Part shown: piece by piece, positions 17,124 through 24,932 of the stretch
How positions within the stretch are numbered: the stretch's first letter is position 1
How the letters are laid out: every line of letters begins with the position of its first letter
Assembly: GCA_028873865.1 (NCBI GenBank)
Contig: JAPPNI010000001.1
Span: 1-32,514, forward strand
DNA from: Chloroflexota bacterium
GTDB taxonomy: Bacteria > Chloroflexota > Dehalococcoidia > Bin125
Length of the DNA stretch: 32,514 bases
Direction of reading: 5' to 3'
Position numbers and translations under genes: made by a program
The notes under the pieces: model-generated
The model's database searches: none
The model's input: the letters and a program-made list of their open reading frames with translations, nothing else
What the model was told of the DNA's origin: nothing

Positions 17124-17945
17124 CTAGGAGTTGGCGAAGAAGTCGAAGTCGTCCATGATTCGCTGGTAGCGGCGCTCGACCTGGTCACGCAACTCGGGAT
17201 GGGAGAAGATCAGGCGTCGATTGGCCTTGACTCCGCGAATCACGATGCGGCCAACGTCTTCCGGGTTCATCTGCTGCGACATCATGCCCGCGCTGAAGCC
17301 CCGCGCGGGCTCGTCGCTTGGCCCGCCGAACTCGCGGGGGCGGTTGCGTTCGGCCATGTCGATCAGAGTGTCGACGCCGCCTGGGCAGAGCGCCGAGACG
17401 CCGATCCCTTCCGCGGCGAGTTCATCGTGCAGCGACTCCGTGTAGGCCAGCGCCGCGTGCTTACTGCTGCTGTAGACACCCAGCGGGACGACCTCGTTGA
17501 GGCGCAGTCCGGCCATCGAAACGGTGTTGACGATATGCGCGTCGCCGTCCTGCGAGCGCATCCGCGGCAAGAAGGTGTTGACGCCGTTGATCACTCCGAA
17601 GAGGTTGACCCGGAACGTCCAGTCCCAGTCGGCCTGCGTGCCCTCGCTGACGGGTCCGGCGGTCATGACGCCGGCGTTGTTGACGAGCAGGTTGAGTTCA
17701 CCGAACTCGGCGTAGACCTGCTCGGCCAGCCATTCGTAGGCGACGGTGTCGGTGACATCGAGGTCGACCGGCAATGCCTGGACCTCCTTCGATTCGACCT
17801 CGGCGGCGACCGCCTGAGCGGTGCCTTCCTGGACGTCGGCGAGGATCACATGCATGCCTTCGTCGGCGCAGGCCAGCGCGATGCCGCGTCCGATGCCCGA
17901 ACCAGCGCCGGTCACCAGCGCCACCCTGCCGCTCAGGTTCTCCAT
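17124..17945 (-). CDS. SDR family NAD(P)-dependent oxidoreductase
   Basis: A 273-residue classical short-chain dehydrogenase. The cofactor motif is TGAGSGIG (12-19), followed by NNAG (89-92). The catalytic set is Ser143, Tyr158 and Lys162 (YSSSK). Asp37 after the second strand (ILADV) suggests NAD rather than NADP, and DLDV (61-64) binds adenine. It oxidises or reduces an alcohol/ketone; substrate unknown. The start at 17945 is chosen because the Rossmann strand begins at residue 8 and AGGGGG precedes the ATG. It is divergent from the CaiB/BaiF gene, 57 bases away. Confidence 0.9.
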   Translation of the reverse strand: MENLSGRVALVTGAGSGIGRGIALACADEGMHVILADVQEGTAQAVAAEVESKEVQALPVDLDVTDTVAYEWLAEQVYAEFGELNLLVNNAGVMTAGPVSEGTQADWDWTFRVNLFGVINGVNTFLPRMRSQDGDAHIVNTVSMAGLRLNEVVPLGVYSSSKHAALAYTESLHDELAAEGIGVSALCPGGVDTLIDMAERNRPREFGGPSDEPARGFSAGMMSQQMNPEDVGRIVIRGVKANRRLIFSHPELRDQVERRYQRIMDDFDFFANS

Positions 17946-17989
17946 CGGACGCCCCCTTCGATCGCGAATGACTGAGCAGAGGCTAGCGT

Positions 17990-17995
17990 TACCCT
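17990..17995 (+). promoter_or_regulatory. possible -10 element for a leaderless CoA-transferase transcript
   Basis: TACCCT lies seven bases before the ATG at 18003, with no ribosome site. The same arrangement, TAnnnT then six to eight bases then ATG, is seen at 31773-31791 and upstream of 11887. Confidence 0.35.
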
Positions 17996-18002
17996 CACTC
18001 GA

Positions 18003-19244
18003 ATGACGACCGAAACGACCGGAGAATCGGGAGCGGGGGATTCCAGGGCCGCGCTGGCCGGCATGACGGTGCTGGAGGACGGCGGCGGGATCGCCGCATC
18101 GTATGCGGGCAAGTTGCTCGCCGACCTGGGGGCGGATGTTGTCAAGGTTGAGTGTCCGAGCGGCGATGAGGTGCGGCGCAAGTCTCCGTTCCCGGAGGAT
18201 GAGCCGGGGCGCGAGCGCAGCGGGCTGCATCTCTTCCTCGACACCAACAAGCGCAGCGTGACGCTGAACCTAGAGTCCTCGGCCGGTCGCCGGATGTACC
18301 GCGACCTGGCGCGGCGATGCGGGACGGTGATCACATCGCGGCAGATCGCGGAGCAACGAACGCTGGGCTTGACCTGGGAAGACCTGTCGGCCGATGCGCC
18401 CGAGTTCAACCAGGTGACGATCACGGTGTTCGGAATCGGAACGCAGCGCGAGGGCTGGCAGGCGGAGTCGCTGATCGCGTCGCTGGCGAGCGGCATCTCC
18501 TATCGGATTGGAGATGCTGACCGCGCGCCGCTGGGATTGCCGTATGACGCGCCGCAGTTTCAGGGTGGGATCCATGCGGCGATTGCAGCGTTGCTGGCGC
18601 GCCGGGCGACGCGCGAAGACGGGCTGGGACAGCACGCGTGGCTGTCGATCGTCGACATCATCAGCAATGTGATGGCCGGGGCCGGGGTTGCGCCATTTGT
18701 GTTCACGGGACAGTCTCGTGGTCGCGCCGGGACGCATATGAACGCCTTCTATCCGTGGCAGGTGACGCCGGTCAAGGACGGCTACTACGAAGTGATCACG
18801 ATGGTCGACCGGCAGTGGAATCGGTTCATGGAGCTGATGGGGGATCCCGACTGGCAGCACGACGAGCGATTGGAGAATCGTTGGCTCGCGTTTCAGCACA
18901 CCGAGGAGCTGGACGCGTTCTGGCACCCGTGGATGGCGGAGCGGACCAAGGCGGAGCTGATGGAGCTGTTCGGCGAGAACCACATTTCGTTCCAGCCAGT
19001 GCATACGATCGGTGAGGTGGCGGAATCGGAGCAACTGCGGGCGCGGGAGTTCTGGGCGGAGATCGAGCATCCGGAGTTCGAGGAGTCGGTCAGGTTGCCG
19101 GGCGCGCCGTACCAGCTGAGTGAGAGTCCGTGGGCGATCCGGCGTCGTGCGCCGCTGCTGGGGGAGCATACGGCGGAGGTGCTGTCGGAGGTTGGCGTTG
19201 CGAGGTCGGAGCTGGCGCGGTTGCGGCGATCCGGGATCGTGTGA
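18003..19244 (+). CDS. CaiB/BaiF CoA-transferase family protein, catalytic Asp not evident
   Basis: A 413-residue member of class III CoA-transferases. The family N-terminus is clear: AGKLLADLGADVVKVECPSG (about 35-54), then LFLDTNKRSVTLNL. In active enzymes an Asp forms the CoA thioester, in a context like IADLTAG. Here the matching stretch is YDAPQFQGGIHAAIAALL (181-198) with Pro184 at that position; Asp182 is two residues away. It may have a shifted nucleophile, a changed reaction, or a non-catalytic partner role. Its stop abuts the convergent M28-like gene with zero bases between. Confidence 0.82.
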   Translation: MTTETTGESGAGDSRAALAGMTVLEDGGGIAASYAGKLLADLGADVVKVECPSGDEVRRKSPFPEDEPGRERSGLHLFLDTNKRSVTLNLESSAGRRMYRDLARRCGTVITSRQIAEQRTLGLTWEDLSADAPEFNQVTITVFGIGTQREGWQAESLIASLASGISYRIGDADRAPLGLPYDAPQFQGGIHAAIAALLARRATREDGLGQHAWLSIVDIISNVMAGAGVAPFVFTGQSRGRAGTHMNAFYPWQVTPVKDGYYEVITMVDRQWNRFMELMGDPDWQHDERLENRWLAFQHTEELDAFWHPWMAERTKAELMELFGENHISFQPVHTIGEVAESEQLRAREFWAEIEHPEFEESVRLPGAPYQLSESPWAIRRRAPLLGEHTAEVLSEVGVARSELARLRRSGIV

Positions 19245-20375
19245 CTACTGGAGCATGTAGCGGACGATCTGCTCGGCGGCGTCGGTGTGTTTGGCCAGGG
19301 ATTCGGGGTCGACGCAGCGGTCGTAGGTGTCCTGGGGGCTGTGGAAGTAGGGGTGACCGCCGAGGAAGGAGGCGAAGCGACCGTTGATCTCTCCGATGTT
19401 GCGGGCTTCTCCGAAGCCGGCATTGCCGACCGGAAAGGCTCGGCGTTCGAGCGACTGGGCGTTGAGGGCGTCTGTGGCGACGCTGAAGAGCTCGTCGTCG
19501 GAGGCGGCGTAAGCCGCTTGTCCATTTCGGGAGCCGATGGAGGCGCCGAGGTGCATCCAGGCGTGGACGTCGTGGGCGGCGTCGCCGAGTTCGCGGATGT
19601 AGTGATCGAGGCCGAGGTGGTGGAGTTCGTGTCCGCTGGAGGCGACGAGGTTGAGCGCGCGTCGGCCGGGGTTGGCGGCGATCCGTCCGGCGATTTCGAT
19701 CCAGACGGCGATGCCACCGCCGCGCTCGGCGGCGCAGGTGTACCAGCCCGACTTGGGCGTCATCAGGACGACCGGCGCTGCGCCGGGATCGGTCCCGGGA
19801 ATGCCGGCGACGACATTGTCGGCGGGCGCGTCGACCCGTCCGCCGTCGACGATCATGGTGATCTCGGAACCTACGGCGTCGAGGATGGGGGCGGCGTCGA
19901 TGGGCGCGACCTGGAGGACGGGCAGTTCGATGGGGTCCAGGGGTCGCTCGGCGTTGCGCAGGACGGGATGACCGTCGGGATCGCCCATGACGAGGATGAC
20001 GCCGTCTGCGCCGTCCTGACGGGCGAGTTCGAAGGCGGTGTAGATGCCGGCGGCCATGCGCTCCTGGTCGTCGTGGGCGAACTCCCAGACGACGATGCCG
20101 GGACCGTTGTCAGTGCGCAGTGTTGCGGTGAGGCCGTTGTGGTCGGTGAGGGCGCCGTCAAAGGTCGGGACGGCGGGAATGTCCCAGGGGCCGAAGCGGA
20201 TTGAGGCGTCGTGGATTTCGACGCGGGGGAAGCGCCAGGTCTCGTGGTCGGCGTCAACGCCGATTTTGCGCAGTTCTTCGATCATCCACCAGGTGGTCGT
20301 GTTGTCGGCCTCGCGGCCGGTGCGGTGGATGCCCATCTCCTCGTAGGCGCGGATGCGGCGTTCGGCGTCGTTCAT
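19245..20375 (-). CDS. M28-like peptidase/aminopeptidase-fold protein with altered zinc site
   Basis: A 376-residue protein that looks like an M28 zinc peptidase with an inserted PA-like domain (about 70-180). The core layout is recognisable: DNVVAGIPG (186-194), a strand PVVLMTPKSGW (201-211) and SSGHELHHLGLDHY (247-259). The C-terminal FHSPQDTYD keeps His345. Several ligands differ: TPKS replaces the usual HxD, Glu217 sits near the bridging-Asp position, HE replaces EE (Glu250 kept), and MHLG replaces the usual xDMxG. Proteolysis is therefore uncertain. The start at 20375 lies two bases after the SsuD-like stop, so the two are coupled. Confidence 0.72.
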   Translation of the reverse strand: MNDAERRIRAYEEMGIHRTGREADNTTTWWMIEELRKIGVDADHETWRFPRVEIHDASIRFGPWDIPAVPTFDGALTDHNGLTATLRTDNGPGIVVWEFAHDDQERMAAGIYTAFELARQDGADGVILVMGDPDGHPVLRNAERPLDPIELPVLQVAPIDAAPILDAVGSEITMIVDGGRVDAPADNVVAGIPGTDPGAAPVVLMTPKSGWYTCAAERGGGIAVWIEIAGRIAANPGRRALNLVASSGHELHHLGLDHYIRELGDAAHDVHAWMHLGASIGSRNGQAAYAASDDELFSVATDALNAQSLERRAFPVGNAGFGEARNIGEINGRFASFLGGHPYFHSPQDTYDRCVDPESLAKHTDAAEQIVRYMLQ

Positions 20376-20377
20376 GG

Positions 20378-21490
20378 TCAGTCTGCGACTGCTGCCGTCT
20401 GGCGGGCGGCGGCGGCGTCGCGGCGGGCGACTTCGGCTTTGACCATGGGGATGAGTTCGCGGCCGTAATCGATGGCGTCGGGCAGGGGTTCGAAGCCACG
20501 GATGAGGATGGTGGTGACGCCGAGGTCGATGTACTTGAGCAGGACTTCGGCGACCTGCTCGGGGGTTCCGACGAGGGCGGTGCTGTTGCCCGCGGCGCCG
20601 GTCGCGCCGGCGATCGGCATCCAGAGGCGTTCGTCGTGGATTTCGCCCTGAGCGGCGAACTCGAGCAGGCGCTGCGAGCCTCGTGACTGGGGACGGAAGT
20701 CGAGCGGTTGCTTGGAGAGCTTTTGCACGGCGGCGAGGTAGTTGTGGGCCTTCTCCCAGGCCTGGTCCTCGGTCGGGGCGATGATCGGGCGGAAGGAGAC
20801 GGAGAGTCTGGGCTTGCGGCCGTGCCTGGCGGCGCCTTCGTGAACGCGTTCGATGGTCGAGGCGATCGAGGCGCGCGGTTCGCCCCACATCATGTAGATG
20901 TCGGCATGCTTGACGCCGATTTCGAAGGCGATGTCGGATGCGCCGCCGAAGTAGAGGGGGATGCCGCCGGGCTGGATCGGCGTGACCTCGGGGTTCTGGC
21001 CGACGACCTGGTAGAACTCGCCGTCGAAGTCGAAGGGCTCGCGGCCGTGGGCGTCGTGCTCCAGCGTGCGGCGCAGGATGCTGAGATACTCGTCGGTGCG
21101 ACGGTAGCGCTCGTCGTGGCCCTTCCAGTCCCCGTCGCGCTGCTGTTCGACGTCGTGTCCGCCGGTGATGACGTGGACGGAGACGCGCCCATTGGTGAAG
21201 AAGTCGAGCGTGGCGAACTTGCGCGCGGCGAGGGTCGGGGCGACGAATCCGGGACGGTGGGCGATGAGGAACTTGATCCGTTCGCTGCAGGCGGCAGCGG
21301 CCTGGGCGACGTGGAGACCGTCGGCGGCGCCGGAGGTGTAGCCGACGAGGACGCCGTCGAAGGCGGAGTCTTCGTGCGCCCTGGTGAATCGACAGAGGTA
21401 GTCATGGTCGATGCCGCCACCAATGATGTGCATGGCGGCATTGGACTCGGACGGCTTGACGCCGATCATTCCCAGGAATTCGACGGGCAT
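20378..21490 (-). CDS. SsuD-like LLM flavin-dependent monooxygenase
   Basis: A 370-residue luciferase-like protein of the alkanesulfonate monooxygenase branch. AHRPGFVAPTLAARKFATLD, then NGRVSVHVITGGHDVEQQRDG and HDERYRRTDEYL match the SsuD pattern around the FMNH2 and substrate sites. Such enzymes cleave C-S bonds of sulfonates or oxidise related substrates with a separate flavin reductase. No reductase or sulfonate transporter is nearby, so the substrate is open. GAGGTG precedes the ATG. The downstream M28-like gene starts two bases after its stop. Confidence 0.85.
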   Translation of the reverse strand: MPVEFLGMIGVKPSESNAAMHIIGGGIDHDYLCRFTRAHEDSAFDGVLVGYTSGAADGLHVAQAAAACSERIKFLIAHRPGFVAPTLAARKFATLDFFTNGRVSVHVITGGHDVEQQRDGDWKGHDERYRRTDEYLSILRRTLEHDAHGREPFDFDGEFYQVVGQNPEVTPIQPGGIPLYFGGASDIAFEIGVKHADIYMMWGEPRASIASTIERVHEGAARHGRKPRLSVSFRPIIAPTEDQAWEKAHNYLAAVQKLSKQPLDFRPQSRGSQRLLEFAAQGEIHDERLWMPIAGATGAAGNSTALVGTPEQVAEVLLKYIDLGVTTILIRGFEPLPDAIDYGRELIPMVKAEVARRDAAAARQTAAVAD

Positions 21491-21596
21491 GGTTCACCTC
21501 ACTCAACTCAAAGATTCAGGATAGAGAACGGGGCGTCGGGGGAGAATTTTGGGGTGGAGCCGACGATCTGGCGTGCTGGGCTGGGAATTGGGCTTC

Positions 21597-21642
21597 AGAT
21601 TGTCCGGCAAAGTCCAGATTTGTCCGGTTGAGTCCAGATTTG
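21597..21642. repeat. short tandem repeat, about 2.3 units of 19-20 bases
   Basis: AGATTGTCCGGCAAAGTCC is followed by AGATTTGTCCGGTTGAGTCC and then AGATTTG. The units differ only by one inserted T and three bases in the middle. It lies 11 bases past the end of the small minus-strand ORF. Confidence 0.75.
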
Positions 21643-21653
21643 GCTCAGTTTTG

Positions 21654-21824
21654 CTAGGTTTTGGCCAGGAAACTCTCCTTTTTTGCTGGATTTTGTCGGC
21701 GGGGAGCGTAGAGCTCGCGGACGATGGCGTCGAGGGCGGCGACGCGGACGCAGCCGGGGTTGTGGTCGGCGGAGCGTCGCCAGAGTCGGTCGATGTTGGC
21801 TCGGAGGTGGAATGGGTTGGACAT
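21654..21824 (-). CDS. possible small protein, 56 residues
   Basis: An open frame starting MSNPFHLRANIDRLWRRSAD, with helix-rich CVRVAALDAIVRELYAP in the middle and a basic tail ending in FLAKT. Most codons end in C or G until the last dozen, which is coding-like for this genome. It has no ribosome site; a TATACC element lies 15 bases before the ATG. I do not recognise the family. The amphipathic, Arg-rich helices could bind nucleic acid (inference). It lies 85 bases downstream of the restriction-modification gene on the same strand. Confidence 0.4.
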   Translation of the reverse strand: MSNPFHLRANIDRLWRRSADHNPGCVRVAALDAIVRELYAPRRQNPAKKESFLAKT

Positions 21825-21909
21825 GATTCGGGGGTTTCGGGTATAGGTACGTTTGTTCTTATTGTAACCGGGCGTGGTCGAGATGGGGCGGGATGCCTCG
21901 CGGCTGGCG

Positions 21910-24837
21910 TTACGAGTCAGCCGAGGCGCGCTTCAGGTTGAGGGCGAGGAGGCGTTCGAGGATTTGCTCGTCTTCGATGTCGGCGGGCCAGCCATAGGCG
22001 GCGAAGACGGCGGCGTCGAGGTTCTGGTGGAGGTTGTCGAGCCAGGTGGGTCGCTGGTTGTAGAGGTTGGTCAGGGTTCGCTGCTTGAGTTGTTTGGCGG
22101 CCTCGTCGTCGACGGGCAGGAGGCGGGGCGGGAGCGAGGGGATCACGTCGGGCTGCTCGCGGACCCACTCGGGCGGGTTGAGCCAGAGGCGGCGCTTGTC
22201 GTCCAGCTCTTTGGCGGCTGCGCCGATGGCGTCGCGGTGCTCGCGCTGCTCGGGCGTCAGCACGTCATCGGGGGTGTTGAGCGGCCAGGGGAACGGGAAG
22301 GTCTCGAAGGTTGTGGTCGGCGTGTAGCGCGGGTCGTTGCCAACGCCTAGCCAAGTGCACATGCGCAACGACCAAAGCTCGTGGGCTCGGGAGTGCAGGA
22401 CGCCGAATGCGTAGTCGTCCCCACGGGCTATCACAACAACCAGGCTGTCAGGTAGTTGCGGATGAGCCAACCAAGCAAAAAGTCGGTGCTTGGCAGTCTG
22501 AGTAGTGACGACGAAGCGGTCCAAAGGCCTGAGTGCGGCGCGCATTCTCGGACGGGCTTCTTCGTGTCGCCACCACCGATCTCGCGTCGACTTCCTCCGA
22601 TTGGTTGCGCGAACTGGCTTCACGTGTTGTTCGACATGCGTGAACGGCATTTCATATTCGGCTGCCTCAACCTCATCATGTTCTGTACCAAAATCGATGA
22701 TGAATCGGTCACGAGGACGACGAACGATGTCTAATCCGCTCTTCAAGGGAACCACTACATCCGAATTCGGGCGCAGATTGGTGTTGGCTGGCTGGGTCAA
22801 CATTTCCCGGGCAAGCAGGCCGGTCACGTCGAAGTTTCCTCCTTTTTTCACCCCTTGGAACGAGGCACCTTGATTCTCCAATAGACGCCCTGCCCTCGTC
22901 AGATCGATGCCAGCTGTCAGATCGCGGTTTATCGCAGCGACAAGGTCTCCATCCAGTGTTCTGTGCTGTTCTGAGCCGGCATCCTGCGCCACGATTGAGA
23001 CCCTGACAGCGGCACCTTCGACAGTCCAAGGCTCATCTGACCAAGCCATGAAGATGTCGCCGCTCTCCTTGATGCGTTCCAACGTCCGTCTACCTGATCC
23101 ATCCCTCATTGAGTTGGTACCCAACAGGCCGGCGCGCTGTGCTAGTCCTGCCTCAATCTGCATTCGCGCCATCTCGTGCCAGTAACAGCACAGATCGGCT
23201 CCGCTGGGGACGACGGTTCCCCAGACATCAAACATGGCCTCAACGTACTCGTCCCCCAGTGATGCCCGTAGTCGCATTCCCATTCCCAGGAACGGAGGGT
23301 TGCCGATGATGAACTCGGCCACTGGCCAAGTGGCCGGAATCGGATTGCCTTCCTCGTCGTGGGCGAGGATCGCGTCTCGGAGTTCGATGTTGTCGAGCGG
23401 TTGGAGGACGGGGTCTCGGGGGAAGCCGTAGCCGTGGTCGAGCATCCACTGGATGTGTCCGATCCAAATGGCGACGCCGGCGAGCTCCTTGGCGTAGGGG
23501 TTGATCTCGATGCCGAGCACGTTATGCGGATCGACGCGGGGGAACTCGCCCGTGATGCGCAGCCGCTCGGCGCCCCAGCGGATGGCCGCCTCTTCGAGGT
23601 CCTTGAGCAGTCTCAGCGTGACGTAGAGAAAGTTGCCGGAGCCGCAGGCGGGGTCGAGGACGCGCACGTCGCGCAGGCGCTGGAGGTAGGCGCGCCACTC
23701 GGTCTCGGCGTCCCGCTCCCATTTGGGCAGGTTGGCGCGGCGGAGGCCGTCGCGCGTGAGCGGGCTGGGCTGGCGGTCCTTCATCAGCCCGGCGACGCGC
23801 TCCTGCATTGCGGCGAACTCGCGTCGCAGCGGCGTCATGACGACCGGCTCGACGACCATCAGGATCTTCTCGCGGTCGGTGTAATGGGCGCCGAGCTGCC
23901 CGCGTTTGGCCGGGTCGAGTCCGCGCTCGAAGAGGGTGCCGAGGATGGCGGGCTCGACCTGGGACCAATCGAGGTTGGAGGCCTCGGCGACGGTGCGGAG
24001 CTCGTCGCGGGTGAAGCTGAGGGCGGAGTCGTCGTCGAAGAGTCCGCCGTTGAACCACTCGATGCGGTCGTTGCCGAAGAAGCGGCTGGCCTCGCGGTCG
24101 GACATGCGGCGGAAGACGTCGGTGAGTCCGTCGGTGAAGGCCTCGGGGTCGTCGGCGCGAGAGGTGATCATGTTGGTGACGAGCTGTTTGGGGAGCAGGC
24201 CGACGTCCTCGGCGAAGAGGCAGAAGAGAACGCGGTTGAGGAAGTGGGCGACCGACTCGGGTTCGTGTCCGCGGTCCTGCATGGAGCGGGCGAGGTCGGC
24301 GAAGCGGGTGGCGGCGGCCTGGGTGACTTCGTCGGGCGTCTGTCGGGGTCGCAGCTTTTCCGGCTCGATCATCACCGCGCGCAGGATGTCGAGCGCATCT
24401 CTTGTTGGGTCGCCGCCGGCGGCGAGGTCGTCGAGGGTGATCTCGTAGACGCGCGGTCGGGTGTTGGTGAAGTTGGTGTGGACCTGGATGCGGTCCATGT
24501 CGCTGACGACGAGGGCGGGCGGGTTTTCGAGGTCTTCGCGGTAGTCGAGGAGCTGTCGGTAGGCGGCGGCGAGGTCGGCGCGGTCGCCCTTGTACTCCCA
24601 GCCGAAGTGTCCGCGCTTCCAGACGTCGGCCCAGCCCTGTCCGCCGGTGCTCAGCCGCTCGGCGCCGGCCTCGAAGGTGTAGGACGCGCCAGAAGGATCG
24701 GCTTCGGCGGGGGTCTGAACGCCGAGGAGTCGGCAGAGGTCGAGGAAGTGTTCCTGGGAGGAGGCGCTCTCGCGGCGGGCGTTGTCACGCCACTTGGCGG
24801 CGAACTCGGCGGCGGAGAGGGATGCAGTCGGCGGCAC
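21910..24837 (-). CDS. Type IIL (MmeI-like) restriction-modification enzyme
   Basis: A 975-residue single chain that probably both methylates and cuts DNA. The N-terminal PD-(D/E)xK-type motif is Asp71-x9-Glu81-Tyr-Lys83 (WADVWKRGHFGWEYK), almost the same positions and spacing as MmeI. A helical linker follows (about 150-390). The gamma-class N6-adenine methylase has motif I DPACGSGNF (395-403) and motif IV NPPF (513-516). A target-recognition region (about 610-830) and C-terminal helices follow. The GTG at 24837 has AGGA six bases upstream; a TTG nine codons earlier is possible. The 22.3-23.3 kb part is less GC-rich than both ends, suggesting exchange of the specificity region. Confidence 0.85.
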   Translation of the reverse strand: MPPTASLSAAEFAAKWRDNARRESASSQEHFLDLCRLLGVQTPAEADPSGASYTFEAGAERLSTGGQGWADVWKRGHFGWEYKGDRADLAAAYRQLLDYREDLENPPALVVSDMDRIQVHTNFTNTRPRVYEITLDDLAAGGDPTRDALDILRAVMIEPEKLRPRQTPDEVTQAAATRFADLARSMQDRGHEPESVAHFLNRVLFCLFAEDVGLLPKQLVTNMITSRADDPEAFTDGLTDVFRRMSDREASRFFGNDRIEWFNGGLFDDDSALSFTRDELRTVAEASNLDWSQVEPAILGTLFERGLDPAKRGQLGAHYTDREKILMVVEPVVMTPLRREFAAMQERVAGLMKDRQPSPLTRDGLRRANLPKWERDAETEWRAYLQRLRDVRVLDPACGSGNFLYVTLRLLKDLEEAAIRWGAERLRITGEFPRVDPHNVLGIEINPYAKELAGVAIWIGHIQWMLDHGYGFPRDPVLQPLDNIELRDAILAHDEEGNPIPATWPVAEFIIGNPPFLGMGMRLRASLGDEYVEAMFDVWGTVVPSGADLCCYWHEMARMQIEAGLAQRAGLLGTNSMRDGSGRRTLERIKESGDIFMAWSDEPWTVEGAAVRVSIVAQDAGSEQHRTLDGDLVAAINRDLTAGIDLTRAGRLLENQGASFQGVKKGGNFDVTGLLAREMLTQPANTNLRPNSDVVVPLKSGLDIVRRPRDRFIIDFGTEHDEVEAAEYEMPFTHVEQHVKPVRATNRRKSTRDRWWRHEEARPRMRAALRPLDRFVVTTQTAKHRLFAWLAHPQLPDSLVVVIARGDDYAFGVLHSRAHELWSLRMCTWLGVGNDPRYTPTTTFETFPFPWPLNTPDDVLTPEQREHRDAIGAAAKELDDKRRLWLNPPEWVREQPDVIPSLPPRLLPVDDEAAKQLKQRTLTNLYNQRPTWLDNLHQNLDAAVFAAYGWPADIEDEQILERLLALNLKRASADS

Positions 24838-24901
24838 GTCTCGTCCTATTGGGGGATAGGGCAAGCGTAGTTGAGGGGCAGGGGAGAGCGGGATGGATCG
24901 G

Positions 24902-24922
24902 GTCCCCGCGTGAAGCGGGGAC
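24902..24922. repeat. perfect GC-rich hairpin between the R-M and crotonase genes
   Basis: GTCCCCGC and GCGGGGAC form an 8-base perfect stem around a 5-base loop. It lies just after the crotonase stop on the minus strand and is followed by no T-run. It may be a repeat element or a weak terminator. Confidence 0.5.
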
Positions 24923-24932
24923 GGGGGGGTCG

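Larger units (their letters stand above)
21491..21909. other. 419-base intergenic region with T-rich tail, tandem repeat and small ORF
   Basis: The region is less GC-rich than its surroundings and contains runs of T. It holds a tandem repeat (21597-21642) and a 56-codon minus-strand ORF (21654-21824). No tRNA or larger gene is seen. A TATACC element on the minus strand near 21841-21846 could be a promoter for the small ORF. Confidence 0.55.

Noticed and set aside
17946..18230. Upstream extension of the SDR open frame into the CaiB/BaiF gene
   Set aside because: The Rossmann fold starts right after Met at 17945, and the extension overlaps the well-supported start of the divergent gene.
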